Source: Microbulbifer elongatus
GTDB lineage: Bacteria > Pseudomonadota > Gammaproteobacteria > Pseudomonadales > Cellvibrionaceae
Direction of reading: 5' to 3'
DNA length: 64,000 nucleotides
NCBI RefSeq assembly: GCF_020524885.1
Contig: NZ_JAIVKJ010000002.1
Span: forward strand, 1-64,000
Shown: in pieces, positions 43,323 to 53,123 of the stretch
How the letters are laid out: each line of letters opens with the position of its first letter
Numbering within the stretch: the first letter of the stretch is position 1
Translations under genes and position numbers: made by a program
The notes under the pieces: model-generated
What the model saw: only the letters and a program-made list of their open reading frames with translations
What the model was told of the DNA's origin: nothing
Databases searched by the model: none

Positions 43323-45670
43323 TGAATATTCCATCTTCACCACAACATGCGCGCCACGACATGCTGCCCCAGGAAGAATACCTGGACCTGCAAAAATACC
43401 TGCGCTTGCTGTGGTTACACAAAGCGACCATCTTGGTTACCACGCTAGTATTTGCCCTGCTCGGCGCAGCAGTGATGTCTATACAGCCAAAACGTTATAC
43501 CGCTACCGCAACAATCAGTTTTGAAACTGGCCGAGCAAATATCACCGAAATACGTGAGGTAGTGGAAGACGGGCCGGAAAACCGAGATTACTTGCAGACT
43601 CAGGCGGAGATCCTCAAATCCCGCCAGCTCATCGCGCGCGTCATTCGCCGCTTGGACCTTTCCCGGGAGTCACTCAACGCACCCCAAAACCCTCTGCTTG
43701 GACTGTTTACGGGTGGCGAAGATGTCATGCCCGGCGAAGTTATCGAGGCACCACTGGCAGCTGAGGCTACAACACCAGCAAGTGAAGAAGATGACAACTC
43801 CGTTGCCAACAGCACCGAGCCATCCGTTGAGGCCGATTCTATACCAACAAATACCGCCCTCACTGATTACATGGCGCATTATTTAGTGGTCGAACAAGTT
43901 CGCGGCACACAGCTGATCAAAATTAGCTATGAATCTTACTCCGCAACACTCTCTGCCGAGATTGCCAACGGTCTTGCACAAGAGTATTTGCTAAGTCAGA
44001 CAGAAACCAAAAAAGAGGTCACATCAAAAGCAGCGGACTGGCTGGACGAGCGCCTCGATACGTTGCGTAAGAACCTTGAAACTTCCGAACGTGCACTGCA
44101 CGACTTCCAGCGGGAAAATAACCTCGTGGACCTCGATGGTGTACGTGGCCTGGCCACTCAGGAACTAAACGACGTTACTACCCAGTTGCTTGAAGCCAAG
44201 CGTGAACTACAGCTGGTTACCACTAATTATCAACTGGTCCGCCGCAAAAACGGTGACGCTGAAGCACTGCTGATGTTACCCCAGGTTCAAAGCCACCCAA
44301 CAATCCAGGGTATTCGTCAGCAGCAGGCCAATATTCAGCGTCAGATTTCCGACCTGCAATTGCGCTACGGCCCTAAACACCCACTTATGATCGCTGCTAA
44401 TAATGAACTGGATGGGCTGGATAACCGTCTATTTATTGAAATTGGCGAGGTATCGCAGGTTATTGTCGGTCAATACGAGGCTGCCCAAGCCAGAGTCGCC
44501 GGATTAGAGACTGAAGTCGATCGTGTTAAGAGTGAGTTTCAGGCAATATCTCAACAGGAAATCGAATACTCTGAGCTGGAACGTCAGGTAGAAATTAATC
44601 GCGAGCTTTACAATACGTTTTTGACCCGTGCACGCGAGACTTCTCAGGGCACAGGTTTCGATTCTAACAGTGCACGTCTGGCAGACCCTGCCGCAGCTCC
44701 GATTAAGCCTCTCGACAATAGAATTGCTCTGGTTACCGCTGCCGCTGCCGTGGCGGGCTTACTGTTTGCCTGTTTCGGCGTACTTCTACTTGAGCTACTA
44801 CAAGATAACATCCGAAACCCGGACGATGTGGAATTACTGCTCAGACAAAAAATGTTTGGTTTGATCCCGCTAACTGGAAACCGAAAATCCAACACCAGGA
44901 TCAAGGCAAGATCTTACTTTGATCGAAAGCAATATCAATTCAGTGAGGCGATAAAAACACTCCGGACTAGTCTGGTCCTTTCTCATCTGGATGCACCCGC
45001 GAAAATCATCTCAATTACTTCATCGGTGCCAAGCGAGGGTAAAACCACCCTTTCTATCAGTCTTGCCTTTGCCCTTGCTCAAGGAGAAAGGGTATTGCTG
45101 ATAGATGCAGATTTGCGTCGTCCTTCCGTGGGTAAAGAGTTTGATCTACCACAGGGGCGCCCCGGGCTGACCAATTTAATCGCTGGAACCCACAGTGAAA
45201 AAGACTGTGTCTATCGCGACAAAGCGAGCGGACTGGATGTAATCGCATCAGGACCGATACCGCCGGATGCACAGCAGGTGTTGAATTCATTGCGCTTTAC
45301 AAACAGTGTGAAATTGCTCGCCAAGCATTACGACCGGATCATTATTGATACAGCCCCCGTCAATGCAGTCAGCGACGCGCTCATGATCTCACGCATCGCC
45401 GACTCGACGCTTTATGTCGTCAAATCAGGCTCTACACGTAAGAAAGTCATTCAACGAGGTATTGATCGCCTCTCGCAAGTGGGTATCCAGATAGACGGCG
45501 TCATTCTGAACCAGGTGGACATCAACTCCAAGGCGGCCCGCTCAGAAGAGTATTACGGATATTACGGCGGACAATATGGCTACGGTCAGGAAATCGATAA
45601 CGATGACTTTGTCAACTCAGTTCAAGGTAAAAACGTAAAATGCCAGCAGGAAGCGCTCGAGATTGCATGA
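43322..45670 (+). CDS. Wzc-type polysaccharide co-polymerase and tyrosine autokinase (782 aa)
   Basis: An inner-membrane protein controlling chain length and export. Wzz part: membrane helix near 35-60, a long periplasmic coiled-coil region to about 460, second helix near 465-485. The cytosolic BY-kinase has Walker A SSVPSEGKTT (about 570), Walker A' LLIDADLRRPS (about 594) and Walker B IIDTAPVN. The C-terminal tail is tyrosine-rich (EEYYGYYGGQYGYG, about 742-755), the autophosphorylation cluster. An acidic Ser/Thr-rich insertion lies near 140-180. It overlaps the OPX stop by one base and the phosphatase start by four. Confidence 0.95.
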   Translation: MNIPSSPQHARHDMLPQEEYLDLQKYLRLLWLHKATILVTTLVFALLGAAVMSIQPKRYTATATISFETGRANITEIREVVEDGPENRDYLQTQAEILKSRQLIARVIRRLDLSRESLNAPQNPLLGLFTGGEDVMPGEVIEAPLAAEATTPASEEDDNSVANSTEPSVEADSIPTNTALTDYMAHYLVVEQVRGTQLIKISYESYSATLSAEIANGLAQEYLLSQTETKKEVTSKAADWLDERLDTLRKNLETSERALHDFQRENNLVDLDGVRGLATQELNDVTTQLLEAKRELQLVTTNYQLVRRKNGDAEALLMLPQVQSHPTIQGIRQQQANIQRQISDLQLRYGPKHPLMIAANNELDGLDNRLFIEIGEVSQVIVGQYEAAQARVAGLETEVDRVKSEFQAISQQEIEYSELERQVEINRELYNTFLTRARETSQGTGFDSNSARLADPAAAPIKPLDNRIALVTAAAAVAGLLFACFGVLLLELLQDNIRNPDDVELLLRQKMFGLIPLTGNRKSNTRIKARSYFDRKQYQFSEAIKTLRTSLVLSHLDAPAKIISITSSVPSEGKTTLSISLAFALAQGERVLLIDADLRRPSVGKEFDLPQGRPGLTNLIAGTHSEKDCVYRDKASGLDVIASGPIPPDAQQVLNSLRFTNSVKLLAKHYDRIIIDTAPVNAVSDALMISRIADSTLYVVKSGSTRKKVIQRGIDRLSQVGIQIDGVILNQVDINSKAARSEEYYGYYGGQYGYGQEIDNDDFVNSVQGKNVKCQQEALEIA

Positions 45671-46410
45671 TCGACCTCCACTGCCACCTGCTACCTGGAG
45701 TCGACGACGGAGCAAAAGATCTTCAACAGGCGCTGACACTAGCACAAATGTCGGTAGCTCAGGGCGTAACCCATGCTGTTATGACGCCCCATATACATGT
45801 AGGGCGCTACCAGAATGACTACTCCTCCATTGAGCGTGCATTTCTAGATTTGCGTGATGCATTGTCAGTGGCACGAATTCCTTTACGAATTGGATTTGCA
45901 GCAGAAGTGCGAATTGGAGGTGAAATTCCCGTCATGATTCGCGATAGAAGAATTCCGTTTCTTGGGACCTGGGAGGGCATGCGAGTTCTTCTCTTGGAGC
46001 TCCCGTACCATACGGTGCCACCAGAAGCCGAGCATTTTGTGACGTGGCTAATAAAAAACAACATCCGTCCACTAATTGCCCATCCTGAGCGAAATAAAGG
46101 TATTCTGCGGGATTTTAATCGGATATTTTCATTGGCGCGGCTGGGGTGCCTATTTCAAATTACTGCTGGTTCTGTTACCGGAGCCTTCGGAGAGCCAGTG
46201 CAGCGCTGCGCGGAGAAGTTGTTGAAAACCGAGTTGGTAACTGTCATGGCGACCGACACGCACCATCCAGTTCGCCGCCCGCCAATTTTGGGCGATGGTC
46301 GACGCGCTGCAGAAAAAATTCTCGGCGAATCGTCAGCTTGGGATCTTGTCCTCAACAATCCCGGTCGTATAGCTGCCGGTCAGTTTTCCCGGCTAGCAAC
46401 ACAACACTGA
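45667..46410 (+). CDS. CpsB/CapC-type PHP-domain protein-tyrosine phosphatase (247 aa)
   Basis: A manganese-dependent phosphatase that removes phosphate from the tyrosine tail of the kinase encoded just upstream. Metal motifs are IDLHCHLLPGVDDGAKD at the start, the middle His/Glu set in LPYHTVPPEAEHF and IAHPERNKG, and ATDTHHPV near the end. The ATG at 45667 overlaps the kinase stop (ATGA). Most Gram-negative systems use a low-molecular-weight Wzb; a PHP phosphatase is the CpsB-type alternative and is found in some exopolysaccharide clusters of this class. Confidence 0.93.
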   Translation: MIDLHCHLLPGVDDGAKDLQQALTLAQMSVAQGVTHAVMTPHIHVGRYQNDYSSIERAFLDLRDALSVARIPLRIGFAAEVRIGGEIPVMIRDRRIPFLGTWEGMRVLLLELPYHTVPPEAEHFVTWLIKNNIRPLIAHPERNKGILRDFNRIFSLARLGCLFQITAGSVTGAFGEPVQRCAEKLLKTELVTVMATDTHHPVRRPPILGDGRRAAEKILGESSAWDLVLNNPGRIAAGQFSRLATQH

Positions 46411-46425
46411 ATTCGCAAATCCGAA

Positions 46426-49167
46426 GTGACCTACATGTATCACAAGTTTTTTTTTCTATCCCTACTCTGCGCTAGTTTAATTGCCTGTAGTGCGGGCGGT
46501 GGCAGCGATAGTGATAACCCTACTCCACCCCCGGAAACCACTCCTACCCCCTCACCAGAGCCTGAACCCGGCCCGGATCCGGTACCATTTGAAATTACCT
46601 GCAATACGCAACACGCAAATACTGCAGACACCAGTATTCCTCTGCCTGAAATGACTACTGGAGAAATGCCAGATCACAGCGGTACTATGATGTCTGAGCA
46701 TATGGCTGCGCTAAATTTGGTTCAACACCAAGACGCCACCCATGTTGCAACTGGTAACGGTGAGTGGTGTGACAATACAATCTGGCATAACGCACAGGTG
46801 CCCGGCACTGATGCACGCGTTGTGATACCCGAAGGAATTACTGTCACTTACGCATCCGTTAGCGATGCAGATTTGAAAACCCTACGTATCGATGGCGCGT
46901 TGAATTTCTCACCGTCCACACCAAGTTATCTTCTCGCTGATACCATATTTGTTGACCCACGTGGACGACTGATTATTGGTAACGAAAGTGCACCAATTGA
47001 GAACACAAGTAAGGTAGTCATCGCTTTCAGTGACCGTGGTCCTATCGATACACAGTGGGACCCTCAACTGTTAAGCCGGGGGCTTATTGCCCATGGGGGC
47101 ACTGAAATACACGGCGCAAAGAAAACCAGCCACCTTAAAGTAGCAGAGGATCCCGCGCGCGGTGATGAGATTCTCGTACTAGCAGAAACACCGGAAAATT
47201 GGCACGCCGGTGACGAATTGTTGATTGCAGGAACCTACTATACCGGTTGGAACTGGGATCCTGTTGCTAGAGAGGAATTGTATTTTGGCACTCAGGACGA
47301 ACTCCGCACGATCAAAGAGATCAACGGCAACTTGGTGACCCTGTCATTTCCACTTGAGTACGACCACTTTACTCCCCGCGACGATCTTCACACCAACATT
47401 GTCAACTTGACCCGCAATATTCAATTTGAATCGGTAAACGCGGCTGGTATACCGGTGCACCAGCGTGGACATGTGATGTTTATGCACAGCGATCAGGTCG
47501 ATGTACGTTATGCAGCGTTTAATCAATTGGGTCGCACCGACAAATCACTACCCAGTTTCAGCGTCCATGACCTGGACAATGTCACCGCCACTAGTAACGT
47601 GCAGGGACGCTATTCCTTCCATTTCCATAGGACCGGCCTGAATAACCCAAGAAATCCTGCAATTGCCATTGGTAATTCGGTCGTAGGATCACCGGGCTGG
47701 GGATTTGTTCACCACGACAGTCATGCAAATTTTTATGAAAATTCGAGCTTCGATACCTTTGGTGCAGGTTTTGTGGCAGAGACTGGAAATGAGACCGGAG
47801 ACTGGATTCGTAATATTGCTGTGAAAGCAAAGGGTACGCATCAGTTTAACCCCAAAAATGGTATCGACGTAGCAACTTATGATATCGCCCGCACTGGTGA
47901 GGGGTTCTGGTTTCAAAGTCGCATGGTCCGCAGTTTTGACAACATCGCCGCTAGCGTGAATCACGGTTTTGTGTACCTGCACAGAGGGCAGGGAATGATC
48001 AGGTTCCCGGCTCAGCAGTACATGCTGCCGGAAGCGTTGGGCTATGGCTCTTTGGCAGCTCCGGACGACGTCCCAATCCGCACTTTCGACGGTAACGAAG
48101 CGTTCGCCTGTCAAGTCGGATTATGGGTTGTAAAAGCCAACCCAATGCAGCAGCACGATATATACACGGTACTGTCCAACTTTACCGCATGGGAAGTAGA
48201 GGCAGGTGCAGCCGCAGAGTACACCGCGCACTATTTATTTGAAAATTTTGATCTTATTGGCAATACGCCTGAGCCGTTTCGAGATTCTCAGTTTGGTATT
48301 GAGCTCGGTCAGAATTCCAGTGATATGGTAATTCGAAACAGTAAGATACATCGATTTTCGGAAGGAATTCACCTCACCAAAACCCATACCGAAACTGAAT
48401 GGGAAGGCAAAGACCAATATGTACTTATCGACAATGATATCCAGGAAGCAACGACAGACTACGTAGGGCGCGATACGGCTGATCTATTTCTGAGCAGTAC
48501 TGAGCTTTCTACAGGGCGCTTCGATATACAGCTAAATGACAACCAGCCCTTCGAATACTTATCACCTTCCACCCTGCACGGCGCAGGAGTTAGTTACAGT
48601 GGTAGTAAGCAAGACAGTATCGGTTCAAATGTCCTGCCTGCTGGGGTAGATGAACTGGGAACGCCCGCAATGGATATGATTGGCCACCTTCAAGAAGAGG
48701 GCTACTACGAAGCGAGCGACGGTGAAGCCTATACCATTATCGAACAGTACTTTAGCGAAAGAGCCACTGGGCGCATTCACAAAATGGGGCTGACCACCCG
48801 TCTCGGCCCGGATGTGGTTGATGCTATCAACAGGACAGGTTCCCCATGGAGCGATGCGACCTTTGTTGGTAACTTGAATTTGAACAGTGCCCCACCAGAA
48901 GTTGTTGACGATGAAGCACACACGGGGTTTGAGCTTGATGTAGTTATAGATGTGTTGAAGAATGACACGGACCCGGATGGGGATATTCTTGTAATTGATG
49001 GACTTGTACAACCTCGCCATGGCGTCATATTTAGTAATCAAGATGGTACGCTGGTATATCGCCCCAACCTTGGTTTTTCAGGAACAGACAAAATACAGTT
49101 TTGGGTTAGCGATCGACAAGGAAACTTTGTTGAATCAACTCTTCTAGTAACTGTTTTAGAAAATTGA
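46426..49167 (+). CDS. G8-domain lipoprotein inside the exopolysaccharide operon (913 aa)
   Basis: A paralogue of the 963-aa protein at 35358-38249. A lipobox (SLIAC, Cys21) and a Gly/Ser then Pro/Glu-rich linker lead to a G8 domain at about 95-215 (EWCDNTIWHNAQVPG, then LKTLRIDGALNF). The long beta-helix-like region keeps many blocks of the paralogue, e.g. RGHVMFMHSDQVDVRYAAF and HHDSHANFYENSSFDTFGAGF. The C-terminus ends in a Big_9/cadherin-like module with NDTDPDGDILVIDG. GTG at 46426 or ATG at 46435 may start it. Its place after the phosphatase gene makes a role on the polysaccharide likely. Confidence 0.9.
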   Translation: MTYMYHKFFFLSLLCASLIACSAGGGSDSDNPTPPPETTPTPSPEPEPGPDPVPFEITCNTQHANTADTSIPLPEMTTGEMPDHSGTMMSEHMAALNLVQHQDATHVATGNGEWCDNTIWHNAQVPGTDARVVIPEGITVTYASVSDADLKTLRIDGALNFSPSTPSYLLADTIFVDPRGRLIIGNESAPIENTSKVVIAFSDRGPIDTQWDPQLLSRGLIAHGGTEIHGAKKTSHLKVAEDPARGDEILVLAETPENWHAGDELLIAGTYYTGWNWDPVAREELYFGTQDELRTIKEINGNLVTLSFPLEYDHFTPRDDLHTNIVNLTRNIQFESVNAAGIPVHQRGHVMFMHSDQVDVRYAAFNQLGRTDKSLPSFSVHDLDNVTATSNVQGRYSFHFHRTGLNNPRNPAIAIGNSVVGSPGWGFVHHDSHANFYENSSFDTFGAGFVAETGNETGDWIRNIAVKAKGTHQFNPKNGIDVATYDIARTGEGFWFQSRMVRSFDNIAASVNHGFVYLHRGQGMIRFPAQQYMLPEALGYGSLAAPDDVPIRTFDGNEAFACQVGLWVVKANPMQQHDIYTVLSNFTAWEVEAGAAAEYTAHYLFENFDLIGNTPEPFRDSQFGIELGQNSSDMVIRNSKIHRFSEGIHLTKTHTETEWEGKDQYVLIDNDIQEATTDYVGRDTADLFLSSTELSTGRFDIQLNDNQPFEYLSPSTLHGAGVSYSGSKQDSIGSNVLPAGVDELGTPAMDMIGHLQEEGYYEASDGEAYTIIEQYFSERATGRIHKMGLTTRLGPDVVDAINRTGSPWSDATFVGNLNLNSAPPEVVDDEAHTGFELDVVIDVLKNDTDPDGDILVIDGLVQPRHGVIFSNQDGTLVYRPNLGFSGTDKIQFWVSDRQGNFVESTLLVTVLEN

Positions 49168-49660
49168 ACCCCATCAAGTGGCTCAGTTTAAGCTTAATTG
49201 GATGCATGCCCTTGAAAAGAAGATGTTTACTGATTTTCATAGAGGTTTCTTAGCTCGAAGGATCGCCGGAAGTACGCCATTCCTTCTGTAAATTTTCTGG
49301 CACTTGATTTTGGTACAGACAAATTTATGGTAGGGATATGATAGAGGATCGCGAAATCATCAAGTGCTCTCCCTTTTATTTTCAAAAACCGGTTTGTAAA
49401 ACCCTTATATTTTGGTTCAACCAAGACCCAAGTGTTGTTATACAGTAAAAGCGCTTGAGTGTAATTTATGCTTCTTAGAGTCATGACTGATCATTATTTA
49501 CATCTAAAGTTAAACAGAGATAAAATAGCGCTTTAAGAAGGATTAATTCACGGATGAATATAACATTTCCAATACGCTGCCATGCGCGCATTAAATTATT
49601 GGTAAGGAAACTTCATCATGCCGCAATGTTTGAAGTTACGCTTTCCGAACAATCCATGTT
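49168..49660. other. AT-rich non-coding gap before the flippase gene
   Basis: About 490 bases of lower GC than the flanking operon genes. A minus-strand ORF of 85 codons (49227-49484) exists, but it has no recognisable family and no ribosome binding site. The gap and the AT-rich wzx that follows suggest a junction where later material joined the cluster. Confidence 0.45.
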
Positions 49661-51046
49661 ATGAGCTTAGTAACAAGCGAGCTCAACAATACATCAAAGG
49701 CCAGTTTTAGCGGTAAAAAAATACGCATCGCATCAGTCTGGGCTTTTGGTGGGTATATAGCCGGCCAGATTCTAAGGTTAGCCAGCAACCTATTAATGAC
49801 AAGGTTATTGGCACCCGACATGTTCGGCGTGATGGCAATTGCAAATGTACTCATTATTGGAGTACAGATGTTTTCAGACATGGGAATCCAGAAAAGTATT
49901 ATTCAAAGTCGATTTGGCACTAAGCCTTTATTTTTGGATACAGCCTGGACATTACAGATTCTTAGAGGCATTTCACTTGCCGCGATTGTTTGTGGATTAG
50001 CCTTATCTTTATCGTTTTTCGGAAATACTCTCAATCCGACTAGCGCTTTAGCCCACCCTCAACTTCCAATAATTCTTACAATATTGGCTTTAAATCTTGT
50101 AATTAGTGGTTTTCGATCAACTAAATCACCGATCGCAGACCGAAATCTCGACCTTGGGAAAAAAATTTCTATCGAAATTGCATCCCAAGCGATTGCTTTG
50201 TTGGCCATGATTAGTTGCGCCTTGATATCGCCAACGATATGGGCGCTGGTAGTCGGGGCAATAGTTCAAGAAGTGATTAAGCTAATTCTAGAATTTATCC
50301 TTCTCCCCGGAAATATGAATAAATTTCGCTGGAATAAAAAATACGCCATTGATATTTTCCATTTTGGGAAGTGGGTATTTGCCAGCTCAATACTCGGTTT
50401 TTGGGTTCTAAATGGTGATCGAGTCATTTTGGCAGCAAATATTTCTGCCGAACAGCTGGGTATTTATTCAATTGCAATTTTCATTATTGGGTCGATTCGA
50501 GGGGCAATTAACAGCATATTACATAAAGTAATGTTTCCATCTTTTAGTCAGTCGGTAAGAGCGTCTGATAATTATCTTGCTGTTTACTACCGCTTTAGAT
50601 TACCACTTGATTTTTTTATTATTGGCCTCAGCGGATTCTTAATAGTTACAGGCAACATGATTATTAAGATACTTTATGATGCGCGATATCACGATGCCGG
50701 CCTTTTTTTGTCACTGCTATCCATTTCATTAATTGCTGATCGATATAGATCTGCAGGCATATATTTCCAAGCAGAAGGAAAGCCAAGAAAGATGATTCCT
50801 GCATTACTGGTAAGCGCTACCCTATTAACTCTCGGATTACCAGTAGTTTTTTTCCAATTCGGATTGATCGGAGCCATAGGCTTTCTAGGCATTTATCCGT
50901 TAGCCATTATACCCATACATCTTTACATGAAATTTCGTTCCGAATTGCTCTGTCCTTATAGGGAGTGCATATATATGTTATTTATTATTCCCGGAGCACT
51001 TGCAGGGTACGCATTCAATTTTATAGCTGGTCAATTTATTAAGTAA
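49661..51046 (+). CDS. wzx: Wzx-type oligosaccharide flippase (461 aa)
   Basis: A polytopic membrane protein with about 12-14 hydrophobic segments, of the MVF/MATE polysaccharide-transporter superfamily. The N-terminal half starts RIASVWAFGGYIAGQILRLASNL and the family DMFGVMAIANVL pattern follows. It moves lipid-linked repeat units across the inner membrane for the Wzy polymerase. Its AT content is clearly higher than that of wzc, consistent with separate acquisition. No strong ribosome binding site precedes the ATG at 49661. The IS copy begins 30 bases after its stop. Confidence 0.93.
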   Translation: MSLVTSELNNTSKASFSGKKIRIASVWAFGGYIAGQILRLASNLLMTRLLAPDMFGVMAIANVLIIGVQMFSDMGIQKSIIQSRFGTKPLFLDTAWTLQILRGISLAAIVCGLALSLSFFGNTLNPTSALAHPQLPIILTILALNLVISGFRSTKSPIADRNLDLGKKISIEIASQAIALLAMISCALISPTIWALVVGAIVQEVIKLILEFILLPGNMNKFRWNKKYAIDIFHFGKWVFASSILGFWVLNGDRVILAANISAEQLGIYSIAIFIIGSIRGAINSILHKVMFPSFSQSVRASDNYLAVYYRFRLPLDFFIIGLSGFLIVTGNMIIKILYDARYHDAGLFLSLLSISLIADRYRSAGIYFQAEGKPRKMIPALLVSATLLTLGLPVVFFQFGLIGAIGFLGIYPLAIIPIHLYMKFRSELLCPYRECIYMLFIIPGALAGYAFNFIAGQFIK

Positions 51047-51106
51047 AAAAGGCATATTAGGAGCAGACTAGAAACTAGTCTTACCCACAAAAAGTAGACA
51101 CTCAAA

Positions 51107-51930
51107 TTACGCGCATTTGCGCTCATACTCCACTGGACTTTTGTGTCCGGTGGAGAGTGTCTACGTACTCTGTTGTAAAAAACGTCGATGTACCCGAACA
51201 CCTCGGATTTCATCTCATCGATACTTCCAAAGCTACTTGCATACACGAGCTCCACCTTAAGGCGACTGAAAAAAGACTCCATCGCTGCGTTGTCCCAGCA
51301 GTTTGCCTGGCGGCTCATGCCGGCTCGAAAGCCATTTTTCATCAGTAGGTCCTGATACGCTTGGGATCGGCTCTGAACGCCCCGGTCTGAATGCGCAATC
51401 AAGCCCGGCTTTGACTTCCTTTGCCGCAGGGCCAACTTCAATGCCCGCTGTGTAAGTTCCTCCGTCATCTGGACGTCCAACGCCCAGCCGACAATACGGC
51501 GTGAATACAAATCCATTACCACAGCGAGATACAACCATCGGTCAACCACCCAGATTTAGGTGAGGTCGCTGGTCCAGCGACGATTAGGACGGTCTACCTG
51601 AAAGCATCGCTTCATTAGGTTCGCAGCAACGTCGACTCTAACCTCGACAGGCCTACGGTAGCGAAAGCCCTTACCGTTTCTCGCTCGGATAGGCTCTTTA
51701 TGTATGATTCCAGCGATATAGTTAGTAGAGCAAGGTATCCTAGCTTCCTTCAGCTCAGGAGCGCTCTTGGGAGCGCCATAGCGGGCTTTAGAGCTCTCGA
51801 AGGTATCCTTAACCCGCGCCGTAACACGCTTCCTGCGGATCGCCCGAGGACTCTCCTCTCGGCCGATCCAACGGTAGTAGCCTGAAGCTGATACCTCCAG
51901 GCACCGACACATCAAGCAGATCGGGTACAA
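51107..51930 (-). pseudogene. IS3-family transposase OrfB, broken
   Basis: The DDE integrase-core protein is split by a TAA at 51556-51558, in frame, exactly where the normal protein reads DLTYIW (here DLT stop IW), so a Tyr codon became TAA. Downstream the frame continues as RWLYLAVVMDLYSRRIVGWA and MESFFSRLKVELVY. Near the end (about 51130-51165) the natural C-terminus PVEYERKCA appears in another frame, indicating a second lesion. With two defects the copy cannot make active transposase. Confidence 0.85.
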
Positions 51931-51959
51931 CCCTACATGCTCACGTATCAGTGCGTACT

Positions 51960-52268
51960 TTACTCTTGCTGGTTCGCAAAGTACGCAGCTGCCTTTTTTA
52001 GAAACTGGACCTTCTGAGGTGCTTCATGCAGCTCCTTCTTCAGGCAACGGTCTTCAGCACTATCTTGTTTCGAGTAGTCAACGCCATCCACACTATTGAA
52101 CTGCTTCTCTGACAGGCGGTTAAATTGTCTCCGCCAGTTGTTGGTCTGCTGAGCACTCACACCCAGCTCTCGAGCTACTGAGGCAGTGGTAGCACTGGGC
52201 TTTTCGGTCCGCTTGACCGCGTCCCTACGAAACTCTTCCGTATACGCCTGAGTGCTTTTCTTCGCCAT
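51960..52268 (-). CDS. IS3-family transposase OrfA (102 aa)
   Basis: The helix-turn-helix half of the transposase (EEFRRDAVKRTEKPSATTAS, then ELGVSAQQTNNWRRQF) with a leucine-zipper-like C-terminal part. GGAGG six bases before the ATG is conserved in the other copy. It is intact here, but its partner OrfB is not, so it may only act as a repressor or DNA binder. Confidence 0.9.
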   Translation of the reverse strand: MAKKSTQAYTEEFRRDAVKRTEKPSATTASVARELGVSAQQTNNWRRQFNRLSEKQFNSVDGVDYSKQDSAEDRCLKKELHEAPQKVQFLKKAAAYFANQQE

Positions 52269-52470
52269 GGTACACCTCCGTGTTAGGCCGAAACCTAGCT
52301 ATATAAGGTGTCTACTAAATGTGGGTAAGTCTTTGACCTAAAGTCAGTATGATTGGCCAACTTAACGGCGTGAAGCTTGTAGGCCAATGTGTAACGATCG
52401 TAGCTACGTTTTTTGGTTTGGCCCATTCGGGACCTCTCTCATGAACAGCAAATACTGTCCACGAAACTGG

Positions 52471-53117
52471 TTACAGATCATTGGTGCGATCGAGCTCTTG
52501 TTCAATATAATCAACTAATCGCGGAAGAAATTTCGGTACAAAGTGCCAGGCGGTTACTTGGCGGGCAAAATCATATAGCTTTTCGATATTCAGTAGCTCT
52601 GATCTTCGCGCGATTCTTGTATGCCCTCCACATGCAAGCAGGCTCAACAACTCGAAGGTGCTAATACTGAACGATGGGCCTGCTACAGAAAGGATTCCCT
52701 GGCCAGCGTCGAGCCCATGCAAAAGGCAGATGATGACATGCCACGGGCAAGGTTCCGGTGTGTAGAAACAACGCCTTTGGCACGCCCTGTAGTTCCGGAA
52801 GTAAAGAAGATATGTAAGTGGTCTTCGATACTAACCAATTCCGGTTCGAAACTTTCAGCAAAAGGGTTACCCAATCAGCGTAGTTTACTGAAATCGCTCA
52901 GCTTTTCTGCGGGTAGATTTAGAGATTTGTTAGCTATTTCACTATGTTCATCTGAAAAAATAATTGCTGAAGCATTTATCTCATCAACAATTAACTTGAT
53001 TCGCTGATTCGGAAAAGATGGGTCAATAGGGACACACGTGGCCCCTATCATGTGTATGGCAAGCAAACTGTACACAAGCTCAGTCCCGGGCTGCGCAAGC
53101 ACAGCAAACTGTCCCAT
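52471..53117 (-). pseudogene. Remnant of an AMP-binding adenylation domain
   Basis: Three pieces of one domain lie in order on the minus strand: GTELVYSLLAIHMIGATCVPIDPSFP (53117-52875, core motif quoted only in part), the A3 phosphate loop FFTSGTTGRAKG (52874-52683), and SVAGPSFSISTFELLSLL followed by ARQVTAWHFVPKFL (52722-52471). A TGA (52875-52877) interrupts the first two and a frameshift separates the third. Such domains come from NRPS modules or acyl-CoA/amino-acid ligases. N-terminal start and C-terminal half are gone. It sits seven bases from the wzy stop, close to the IS. Confidence 0.75.
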
Positions 53118-53123
53118 GCAGCC

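Larger units (their letters stand above)
51077..52332 (-). mobile_element. IS3-family insertion sequence, degenerate complete-length copy
   Basis: The ends form inverted repeats: AGTCTTACCCACAAAAAGTAGACAC at the left (first 20 bases are the core) and the matching reverse complement at the right (52332 back to about 52305). Length of about 1256 bp fits IS3 elements. It encodes OrfA (intact) and OrfB (broken), both leftward. The same element occurs at the left window edge. No target duplication could be made out. It separates the wzx end from the left-pointing half of the exopolysaccharide cluster. Confidence 0.88.

Noticed and set aside
49227-49484. 85-aa ORF on the minus strand
   Set aside because: No ribosome binding site, family match or neighbour support; AT-rich gap produces such frames by chance.
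51060-52345. Target-site duplication of the right IS copy
   Set aside because: Bases flanking the terminal repeats (about 51071-51076 and 52333-52338) do not repeat clearly.
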